Below, piece by piece: positions 48,184 to 59,000 of a stretch of DNA of 64,000 bases. The DNA is from Notospermus geniculatus (taxonomy: Eukaryota > Nemertea > Pilidiophora > Heteronemertea > Lineidae). Both the position numbers and the translations under genes were made by a program. Positions within the stretch are counted from its first letter, which is position 1; each line of letters opens with the position of its first letter. The stretch is from NCBI GenBank assembly GCA_002633025.1, contig NMRB01000386.1:210433-274432 (forward strand). Direction: 5' to 3'. Below the pieces are notes generated by a model. It was not told where the DNA came from, ran no database searches, and saw only the letters and a program-made list of their open reading frames with translations.

Positions 48184-48474
48184 AGGGTACGGATCCGTAC
48201 CCTCAAAAACGTTGGGTAACCATTTTCCATGACATGCCGGACGAAACCAAACAACCGGCATGACCGGCGCGAGGATTTTATGCTTCAAAATATGCCTAAA
48301 ATGGCACCAAACTAACATCGTTTAAAACCTTTCAAAAATTAAAAAAAAAAAATTTCAAAAAAATTTTTTTTCCAAAAAAAATTTTGTTCAAAAAAATTTT
48401 TCAAAAAAACTTTTTGTTCAAAAAAAATTTTTTCAAAATTTTTTTTTGGTCCGTACCCTCATTTTTTTCCTGGC
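48184..48474 (-). mobile_element. GGGTACGGATCCGTACCC element, copy 2 (inverted)
   Basis: Begins with the same palindrome as the 28269 copy, carries CATGACATGCCGGACG and CCGGCGCGAGGATTTTATGC, A/T blocks, then GGTCCGTACCCTC. Confidence 0.85.
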
Positions 48475-49920
48475 AGAAACCCTGAAACCCCACCCATCAC
48501 ATAGGTGTTCAATGGAAAGATCTCACCGAGTGGTTTCCAATGAATACCTACACGACAGGTTTTCCATTTCAGAATCACATATCCTTTACAGTTTTTGATG
48601 AACTGCCACTAGCAGAGTAAAAGGGTTAAACCAATGAAGTCAAATCCAGTGATTAATGTGTACAGAGTTGGTTTAATACAGTAAGACACATGTAGCTTGT
48701 ACATGAAGGGAGCTTACACTAGCAATAGTAGACTTACACTGATTTATCAGACAGGAGAAGCCTGTCAAAAATATTACAGATTGAGCAAAAAATGGATAAT
48801 TAATCAAAGTACAGAATTCTATCCGTGTATGTATAAGGATCCATGATAAGTCGCTGATCTCAACCCCCCCTATCGTAAAATGCAGGGTAAGACTGTAATT
48901 ACTGCAGCCTCATTCCTAGTTTAGTAGGAATTTGATCATTTTTTCCGGTGGTTTGGACCTCGAACAATACATCGGATGGGAAAACTTGTTTTCTTACAAG
49001 ATTGTGCTATTGTATGACTTGACACAAATAAGTAATGATTTATCATTGTCTTGGGTGAATTCTTCATAACATCTGTGGCGGTGGTTAAGTAATGCACCAC
49101 GCAGGGGATCAGCTGATTTCCACCCAAGTCACATGACCTGCGGGCAATAACCAACTGCATCACAGCTGTCATCTAGGGTCCGCTATGACTGCTAACAATC
49201 CAAAGAAGAAATTTCTGCCCACCAGACGACAGAAATTCTGCACAGGGCCCTCTATTGACTAAACTTCAGATTGCCTTCTAACTTGGTTGGCGAATTGAGA
49301 CTTCACTAAGTGTGTACAGAGGAGTGTTACACAGAATGGTGGGAAGATGACACTTAAAATGTACTACTTTTCCAACTGGACAAGTGCAACACCAAGTATT
49401 TAAAGTTTCCTGGCATTTGCACAGTGATCAAGTTCTAGCCTACAATCTTTGAAAATCTGCCAATATTAATGACTGACTGCCTTGAGCAAAAAAACTTAAT
49501 GATTATTCCGATGAAGCCAGAAATGGAAAATATCACTATACACTGGCAAGCGACCATCACAGTGCTAACAGCGCCACCCAGTGGCGGATTACAAAAGCAA
49601 CAACACAGGAAGCCCGGAGCGAATAAAAAAAAAGAAGCTATGTATGCAGCTTCAATCGCTGATGATTGGTTTTGATTTGAATTTACCACTGAAGACACAA
49701 ATCATTGCAAAAACCGCTGGAATATTTTATAATTTTTCCGTGCAAGCTGAGATGTGGAATCAACTACGAAGCAAAGCGAACATCGTATCAACTACATGTA
49801 CTGGTAGTTTCACATGATAACGAATAATGTCTGAAAAGTATTCCAAATATCACAAGTGCTTCACAAACAAAAGCTGATCCAAAGGAAACGTCTATGGTTG
49901 GTGTTTGAACCCTGGTTTAA

Positions 49921-50301
49921 AGCGAATGGCTCGCGGGGTTTGTTGTGGCGCCATGACAGTTGGTCATCGATATCAAGCACCATTTTGAGAAAAAGGCAAA
50001 AGAAGGATTTTAGTTTAATGGGAAATGCATTAGACAGCCAAACTTCAGAGGCGTATTCTGCAAAATCTGCCGCTTCAAAATCAATGGGAATAGTACAAAA
50101 TGTACATCTTGACCTACTGAATTTGAAAACGTCATTAACCCATTTTAACAAATTTTTAATGGAACCTCGTCCCCAGTGTTTACATTCGCATATTTGCACA
50201 GGTGTTGCATATGGCTGGAGCACGGCTTTGCCTGGAGGCTAGATTCACTCTCTATGGAAGGTACCACCAAAAATGTAAACAAACCCCGCGAGCCATTCGC
50301 T
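49921..50301. mobile_element. TTAA-flanked AGCGAATGG element, ending at the assembly gap
   Basis: Ends AGCGAATGGCTCGCGGGG and CCCCGCGAGCCATTCGCT are perfectly inverted. TTAA precedes the left end. Only TT follows the right end before the run of N, so the gap begins inside the expected duplicate. Confidence 0.85.
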
Positions 50302-50303
50302 TT

Positions 50304-51093
50304 NNNNNNNNNNNNNNNNNNNNNNNNNNNNNNNNNNNNNNNNNNNNNNNNNNNNNNNNNNNNNNNNNNNNNNNNNNNNNNNNNNNNNNNNNNNNNNNNN
50401 NNNNNNNNNNNNNNNNNNNNNNNNNNNNNNNNNNNNNNNNNNNNNNNNNNNNNNNNNNNNNNNNNNNNNNNNNNNNNNNNNNNNNNNNNNNNNNNNNNNN
50501 NNNNNNNNNNNNNNNNNNNNNNNNNNNNNNNNNNNNNNNNNNNNNNNNNNNNNNNNNNNNNNNNNNNNNNNNNNNNNNNNNNNNNNNNNNNNNNNNNNNN
50601 NNNNNNNNNNNNNNNNNNNNNNNNNNNNNNNNNNNNNNNNNNNNNNNNNNNNNNNNNNNNNNNNNNNNNNNNNNNNNNNNNNNNNNNNNNNNNNNNNNNN
50701 NNNNNNNNNNNNNNNNNNNNNNNNNNNNNNNNNNNNNNNNNNNNNNNNNNNNNNNNNNNNNNNNNNNNNNNNNNNNNNNNNNNNNNNNNNNNNNNNNNNN
50801 NNNNNNNNNNNNNNNNNNNNNNNNNNNNNNNNNNNNNNNNNNNNNNNNNNNNNNNNNNNNNNNNNNNNNNNNNNNNNNNNNNNNNNNNNNNNNNNNNNNN
50901 NNNNNNNNNNNNNNNNNNNNNNNNNNNNNNNNNNNNNNNNNNNNNNNNNNNNNNNNNNNNNNNNNNNNNNNNNNNNNNNNNNNNNNNNNNNNNNNNNNNN
51001 NNNNNNNNNNNNNNNNNNNNNNNNNNNNNNNNNNNNNNNNNNNNNNNNNNNNNNNNNNNNNNNNNNNNNNNNNNNNNNNNNNNNNNNNNNNNN
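50304..51093. other. Assembly gap, 790 N
   Basis: Unknown sequence, followed by a run of 15 A. Open frames running across it are artefacts. A further single N is at 54316. Confidence 0.99.
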
Positions 51094-52350
51094 AAAAAAA
51101 AAAAAAAATTTTGAGGCGGCGAGAAAATTCGAGGCGGGCGCTGATGCTAAACTAAAGATTTTTTTTATGTGGCCTTATCTTTAAGCCCGTCTTCAAAGGA
51201 GGTTACTCACTCCATACTTTATCTTCAGTGATACCGGTATGACCTTCAAGGGTTGTCCTTGTTGCAAGCTTCAATGTCTAAATGTGTAGCACAGCGTGCA
51301 TATACATACAGAACTCCTTCACTCAGGAAGAAATCCTTCTGCAAGAGCAGCTAGTGCCCTCGCTGACTGTATTATTGAGGTAACTTCACACCCATGAGCA
51401 GGCACACAATGACAATGGGCTGGTTACCATGGCAAATAAGCCCACAGTGAACTGGGATTAAGGGTGGTCAATTACATACCCTTAAACCATAAACATTAAC
51501 CCTCTGGGCTTATAGGGGTAGTTTTCACACACATTTGACGTACTGGAAGTCCAATCCACTGTGAAAACCTTGATTTTCAGCATTTGGAAGTCACCAACTT
51601 CCAAAACATCTACCGGTACATTTGCAATGAATTTTTCCATTATATTTACAATAATACCTTCTGGTATTGACTAGGCTTCAGGAATCTCTTTTCCAACTCT
51701 TCTAGTACATATCCTGAATTACATGATCTACTGCTCCAAAAGGTGCTCTCAATCCAAAGTGTAAGAGGACAAATTTCTAGAACCGCCATTATTACGAAAC
51801 AGATTTCTGGCCAACACTCGGAGCATTTTGTGAAACTGGCGCAAAAAGTAAGGATAAATTTTACAGGTAAAATACCTTACACTGGCGGCCTCTTTTTTCT
51901 TATGCTAACATAATCAAGAGACAGTAACGTCAGACTAGAACGCCAGCCAAACATCGTCAGACAATAAGCAAATGACAGCGCTGGTTTTCTCCTACATTAC
52001 ACAAAATTAGCCATATATACAGAACATGTATCGGACAAGCCGAAAATTCGCACAGGTGATATAAACTTCTCAATTGAAAACACTTTTCCTGCCAAGGCCA
52101 TTTTTTTCGAAAATGAAAATCCCGCTGAATACAGGGTTTCTGTAACATTTCAGGATTTGGTACGTTATTAACCATGTCGTGGATCGGACTGCGGTGATGG
52201 ACCGGTTTATCGGACCATAGTCATGGACCGGTTTGCTGTCATGGACCGATCGGTTTACGCTACCATGATGTCATGAACGTAATGAACTACCATTGCAGAC
52301 AAAAATGCACTGCGGCATGATGTCATAATGACGTAATGTCTCGTACTTAA

Positions 52351-52532
52351 AGCGAATCGACAGCGGAATTTGTTTACATTTGGCTGGTGTTTGTAAACAC
52401 AAAATCCAGCCAATCAGAATGCACGAAAATTTCTTTGTTGACATTCTGGAAAGTTTGTTTACATTTTTTCCTGAAAATTCGTCCCCTTTCAAATTCTATT
52501 TCTAAATCAAATTTTTTCGATATCGACTCGCT
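52351..52532. mobile_element. TTAA-flanked AGCGAATCG element
   Basis: 182 bp, TTAA on both sides, ends AGCGAATCGACAGCGG and CGACTCGCT. Related to 49921-50301 through AGCGAAT and TTTGTTTACAT. Confidence 0.83.
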
Positions 52533-52658
52533 TTAAGTGGTTAATTTCAAGAAACTTGCCACTGGCAATAAAAAGCTTAACTTGTTCAGTGCAGATTTCA
52601 GCAAACAGAATGCATCCAAATTTTCTCAAGAACATGGTTAATTCAGAAAACAGATTTG

Positions 52659-52664
52659 TTTATT
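52659..52664 (-). promoter_or_regulatory. Possible polyadenylation signal of the PLEKHM2-like gene
   Basis: AATAAA on the minus strand, about 155 nt after the stop codon; the first such hexamer seen downstream. Confidence 0.5.
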
Positions 52665-52817
52665 TTGGTAACGACATGATATTACCGGTACTATATACAT
52701 GTACATGTACATGTATCTTCATAATTCTTCATCACTTGGCCTAAAATTGCAAATTATGATGCAGTTACTGAACAAGTTACCAAATATGGAAAAGGCCTGA
52801 TAAAGATGCTTCAATCT

Positions 52818-53045
52818 TCATCGTTTGATGTTATACTGCCTCAGTGCTGCCTTCAGCTTCGCGACGCCCTCCCGGCAGCGTTTCTGAAGCACCACGTCCG
52901 TTATCCTCTGCACGGGGATTGAAACTTGGAAGATTTTCGCCCAAACGACCGATAAAGCTTCGACGAATTTATTTGTCTCCACTTCAGAGTTGAAATAGAG
53001 AACCCAGCGTTCGGAACTCACTCGTGCGTCTTGCGATTCAAATTC
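52818..53045 (-). CDS. PLEKHM2: PLEKHM2-like last coding exon
   Basis: 228 nt ending at TGA (52818-52820): EFESQDARVSSERWVLYFNS, NKFVEALSVVWAKIFQVSIP and KLKAALRQYNIKR. It matches the C-terminus of SKIP in pattern, including WV.Y and W..IFQV. Confidence 0.95.
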   Translation of the reverse strand, partial: EFESQDARVSSERWVLYFNSEVETNKFVEALSVVWAKIFQVSIPVQRITDVVLQKRCREGVAKLKAALRQYNIKR

Positions 53046-56000
53046 CTGAAAAAAATTAAAAATATTTTTTACCTCATATGTACCCAGAATCCAGCAGACG
53101 GTATCTTCTGACAAAGTTTTCTCACATCCTATGGATTTGATTGAAAATTATTTGAAGAAAGGTTGTTTCTGTGAACCATCTGAGGAATTCTTCTCCAAAT
53201 ATTTTCCAATTTTTTTGTTCAACTGCGACAACAGATGGCAATGGTGGGCGACTGGTGAAGAGCCAGGGTAAGCTCAGACAGGAAAGAGCTAAATGTGACC
53301 CGCTCTGGCAAAAGCAGACGCATGTCGCTCAGAAGTTGAGCCTCAACGAACTAAGATGACACCAGGAGAGAATGGAAGAAATAGATTATTTCAGATTTCA
53401 CAATAGACAGACAATATTGAAACTGACAAACATTTGGTCTCAACCTGCCAAGCTAAGAGCGACATGCATCTGCTTTTGCCAGAGCAGGTTACAAATGGTC
53501 CAATAATGTCCACAGTACTGATAATGCCAGTAATGCTGTATTTGGTGTGCAGTTCTCAATTGAATATTTTACTCACAATGATGCAGTACGTCCTGGCACC
53601 AGGATCGGTGGTCAACGCCGTGATGTCCTCAAGGTTACCGCTGCCTAACGTCCGAAAGAAGTTGGTCTGCACATCTTCATGACACATTAAAACTTTGGAT
53701 TGTGTGAGCACCACACAACATGCAAGGCAGCTGGAACTGTATGCTGGAGCCTGAAGGAAGAGATCAAATTTACATCTATATCAAGGGACATGGCTTTCCA
53801 GCAAACCCATACAAAAAAGCTCTCACATTGATATGGTGGCAAACATAAAGTCGTCTCCGAATTTCACAAATTTTCGACTTCAACTGGGGTCTTCCTCAGG
53901 CACTTTCCAGTAGAGGTCCCAGAAGTAAATCCCAGATTCACTTCTGGGACCTGTACTAGAAAGTGCCTGAGGAAGACCCCAGTTGGGGTCAAAACTTTGC
54001 GAAATTCGAGAGACGACTTTGTTTGCTATCAATTTGTGTGTCGCTTTTTGTGCTCTATGTTGGATACACTGACATGGTGAATATCATTATGAACAACTTA
54101 CTGTCATTCCCTCGGACACGGCTTGACACAAACACTGTAACCAGGTCTGGGCGTCAGCAGAATTGGCCGCAGACATTTGTAACGAACCACCATTGGATAG
54201 GATAATCTCAAAGCAGTGTTCACGCTCGTTTGAAGGGCAACGTCTGCAGCCTCCGCATTCTTCACTGCTGTTGAAAACAAACCAGGATAGAAATCGTTAA
54301 ACGCTTCAATATGATNCCGAGGACATGGCGGATATAGGCCTAGCCGAGTTGGATGTTGGTCATGTTCGTTAGCATGTCGTCCATGTTGTCAGGCTGGGAT
54401 CATACGGCAGTCGTGGCGCAAAACATCGTCGTAAACATCAGCATGGATAAATTAAACAACATACACCCGACGTGGAAATGAAAGAATACTAGTAGTCACA
54501 AATCCTGACACCGGAATATTTTATTGAAAGACAGTTTCGTCGAAACTTCGTGTTATATGCTGATAAAATTACGACACTGCAAGGAGCCCGTGAAGCACTG
54601 CAGAATGCACACACGCATAGGCACGTAAGCCTCCTGGTCTGAGGTTGGTTTGGGCCGAGAAAGTTTGGGCCGAGAAAGTTTCCTAGCTAACACAAGAGTC
54701 TCCGCTCGACCACTACGTGGCGTGGCGGAGACTAAATACCAGTCTATCCAGTCATAACACAAACATGGTGACATGTACTCAAATGCTTTGAAATGCACTA
54801 GGCCTAGATGATGTCATTTTGACGTTGTAATGATGCAAATTTTCCAAGCACAGTGGTTTTAAGCCATCAAGCAAATTCAGTCTGTTTGGTTGAGTTCTGG
54901 GGCCGGTTGCACAAAACTCATGTTAGCGCTAACATGGTGTTAGTGCTAACTTTTATGTTAGATGACGTCAAAATACATTGTCATTTTACGTCATTTAACA
55001 TGATGTTAGCGCTAACATCATGTTAGCCCTAACATGAGTTTTGTGCAACCCAGCCCTGGACTTATTTTTAGGTTTCGTGCATTCCCCTGTTGCCTGTACT
55101 AAGTGCAGTTGAGGTGGTAAAAATCGAATTTTTTGCGACTTATAAGAGCTTTGCAAGGGACACTTACTTCAGCTGAACACAGAGCTTTGGAAGCGAGTTG
55201 TCATGTTTGTCGTCATAGTGATAGAGAACACCATCTCTGAAACACAAAATAAAATATTCAATAGTAACACAAAAGGGAACTTTCCGGAGAACTACTTGCA
55301 GTGTGAGACTTGCCAACAGGTGGCAGCACTGCAATAGCAGTCCTGACAACATTATTCATTTCAATAAGAAATTGACATGGGACTGTAACCTGAATGGTTT
55401 TCAATAAATTTCAATGGCAGCGACACATGATCCATGGTGGCTTAAAGTTCCCAATTCAGTGGTCTTGATTCAGTTGCAGGTTTCAGGTTGAAACTACAGT
55501 TCATTCGAAATCCAAGTGGCGCGAGGTTTTCAGCCGATATCTCCGCAACGGCTGGGTCAAATACAACATACCATACATCAATTAACTTTCTTTCTTGCCG
55601 GTATCTTTCTGCTACATGTATCTTCATTTTTCGCGCAAGGCATGCGTAACGGATCCCTTTCTCAAAACCCATTTCATTTCGCTATGCTGTTCAGTGCAGT
55701 TTACACGTGCGTGATGCATTGTGCCATTTCAAAATGGCCGCCATTTCGGCTGTAAACAAGAACTGAGATTTGTGAAAGAACTTTTTTCTGTCACGTTTTT
55801 CGGGAAAATGACAGTGATGATGGCTGTACCGCCAAGAAAGACAAGTCGATTGATGTATGTTTCATCAAAATCGGCCCAGCCGTTGCGGAGCTATCCTTGA
55901 TAAACCTCGCGCCAATCGGAAGTGGAATGAAGAGTAGATGGATAACCAAACTTGGACTTTAGATCTACAAACTACCACTATACTGCTATAGTATTACTCA

Positions 56001-59000
56001 CGATACCACTTACTTGAGAACAAAATACGCCGGCTTCCAGGTAGGACCGCCGAAATATCCCTGTGACTTAAGCAGCAGCATTCCTTCCTTACCGACGCCA
56101 CGTGCTGGCCGTGAGGCCGACACTGCATCTTCCCAGTGGACCAGAGCGTAGTAGTCCAGCTCCACTTCACTTGGTTGGCAGCGACAGTCCTGTGCTATCC
56201 ACTTCCTGAGTCCGATCTTCTGAACTGTGGCATCGGTGAGCACACTGAGTCGTGGGAGGTCGAGCTCACTTTGTCTTATCACCATATCCAATTGACTGAT
56301 TATGTTCCTGAAGATAAAGTGTTGTTATGGTTCACCACTTGACCTGAGAAGACCCATACACAGTTGGGGGTTATTCCAGCTACCACTACAAACATTAGAA
56401 GAACCTAAACCAGGGAAATAGACTCTATCACTCCAATAGAGCGCAGCACCTGACGGGTAGCTAGCTAGGCCTTCAGCGTCACGACGTCCCGTGCCCCATT
56501 CTGAACGCCATGACGTCACTCGAAAAACCTCCACTTGTTTCAGCGATCATGACGTCGTCTCAAGTCAAGATGTCATGGAATGAGTACGGGACGTCGTGAC
56601 GCTGTAGTTACCCGTCAGGTGCTGCGCTCTTTTGGAGTGATATAGTCCATTGGAACTTACTTTGTTAACTCTTCATCTCCTGTCGTGATCCAGAACTGCT
56701 TCCTACGATTTGTGCACACGATGTTGATGACGTGACAGTTCATGCTTAACTGGAAATAAACAACAGAAATCTGAACTCCAAGTTTGGCCTCAATCGACTC
56801 AACTGATCCTGTTTTCCTCGCCACTTCATAGAAACATTCTCAATTTCAAACAATCAGAGGATGTAACTTTCTTTGTAACTTTCTTAACTTTTCCCCTCTT
56901 ACCATTCAAGTCCTTTTTATTCTAGTTTCATCTCTGGGGTTCCTTGGGCGTGCTTTCTGGCACCCGAGGTACCATACTGCCCTTGTCATGCAACCAAGTG
57001 AGCTATGGGCGAGAGAGACTCTTCGGGATTCTGCACCCCTGTGCATGCAATTGCTGCACTTTGGGTTGTAACTTCACTTTTCCCCCTCACAACAGTCAGT
57101 CTCCGAGCAGTTCATTAATTCTGAGACACTTACAGAGATGTAATCAAGTTCTGTGTACTTGATGACCGCCTCTTTCCTGTACCGTGGTCCACCCAGGTAC
57201 CGCCCCAGCAGGTACAAAGCTTGGTCTGTCAGCAGGATGAATATGGGTTGCGCGTCGCCTTCCATGTGACCGAGGCTTGTGTGGTACATCTGGAAATGGA
57301 AAATGGTCATTGGAGATGTGGAATTTCTTTGTGCTGTCAGAGGGTGCAGTGGACACATCGGTGCCTGGCACCTCTGAAGTTCCAGGTCCAATCCATGGGC
57401 AGACCCCCTTTTCACGTGACAGAGAGGGCATGACACTCCAGTGCAGGTTTTGTGCAGGGACTCTGGTCATCAAAAGAGCACTCAACTCTCGAGTCGGTAC
57501 TTCAAAAAATATTTCTTTAAGTGCAAAAGCACGAACTCCAGAGTTGTTTGCAACAAATGACCCCTTCATAATTGATTTTCAATAGGAGCAGTCAGCCTTG
57601 CATTGCCAAAAGACGGCAGCAAAGTTCTACCGGACGAATACAATAGAACATTCTCCTGATTGGTGCTCAGTCAACCATGAACGGGTCTGCTAGGCATTGA
57701 AATTGGCTGTAGTGACTCTTACAGAGCTCCTATACATGCACAGGTTGCAGTCTTATTTTGGAAAATTCTTTTGAGTCCGACTGAGAAATCGACAAAATTA
57801 CGGAAGCTTCTGATGTGAATGGCCTGGATGCGTGCCCTCTTTTGACAGATCGTGGATCCGCCCCTGGGTCGCCATGTCCTCCGTACCTTTATAAACTGTT
57901 CATCTTGACCTTGGAAGACCTCTAGCATCAGAAACAGCATGTTGTTGTTATCAACTCTGGAAAAACAAGAAGTACAATGTATAGAACTTTGAGGCTAGCG
58001 ACTTATAATTAGGGTCAATCCAGACAGACAAACCACTGAATCGGTCAAATTTAGTTTCCACAGTCAAATAAAAATTCCCGCATTCTTTGACTAAAAGATG
58101 TTCCGTTTTTACAAAATGTATTTCAATGTATGCTTACTTGATTTCAGCTTCATGTAAATGCTGCTCAGGACTGACAACCTGCCTGGCCTGTCCGTCGTGC
58201 CCACTCCCGTCGTCCGGCGACCCCTGGCTTGCCCCGTCTCCCTCCTCCCTCCGCAAGGTGGGATCGAGATACTGGCCGACGGCGAGATCCAACGGCTTCT
58301 TCACCGCTCGCGTTTTCTGTGGACTAGACTCAGCGCCATTCCCCTCGGTTCGTTTCCCATCCTGCACCAAATCACATTTGTCCACGATTTTTGAATGAAT
58401 CTTGCCGTTGCAACAGTACACATCGACGTACGGACTCAACGGTCGGTTTGTAACCTCCGGCGAAGGATTTTCCAGTGAAATTTCCGGTACTTCAGGCAAC
58501 TGTAATACTTGTTGTTCCCCCTCCTTCTCGACACAACTCGTACGACTAGAATTCAAAGCATATATATCGAACGAATCTTCCGAGTCCATATGCTCCAAAA
58601 TACTCAAATATTTCCTTGAATTTTCGTCAGAAATGTTCGGTTTTTCTCTGTCTTTCAGAGGACTACATATACGGTCAATCCCTTCATTTTTTTCGTGGGG
58701 TACAGAACTGGTGTTTTCCAATTCACTACAAACTTTTGTCTTTGGTTCACTGTCATTTTTATCACAGACTTCAACATTCTCATCAAAATTTTTCGTCGAA
58801 TTATCCAAAGAGGCCGAGTTCCTTTTTTCCATTTTGCCAAAAGGTGCATTAGAAACAAGCATTCCATCACTTTGACTACTCACCAGGAATTTAGCATCAC
58901 CATTCATCGGCGGTGGTTCATTCGCCACAAACGCGACATCCAAAATCTTCGAGAAAGAACTACGTTTCTCTTTAAAAGTAAGATTATCATTCGTAGCATC

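Larger units (their letters stand above)
47389..52817. other. Intergenic region between the two genes
   Basis: Both genes are on the minus strand, so this is upstream of the ANO7-like gene and downstream of the PLEKHM2-like gene. It holds elements at 47966, 48184, 49921 and 52351 and an assembly gap. 47416-47965, 48475-49920 and 51110-52350 hold no feature I can name. No clear core promoter was seen near 47388. Confidence 0.7.

Noticed and set aside
49435-49698. Minus-strand ORF with hydrophobic segments
   Set aside because: The hydrophobicity follows from local base composition; no start context, homology or neighbouring exon was recognised.
50176-51155. Two long open frames of over 300 codons
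   Set aside because: They run through the 790 N assembly gap and are artefacts of undetermined bases.
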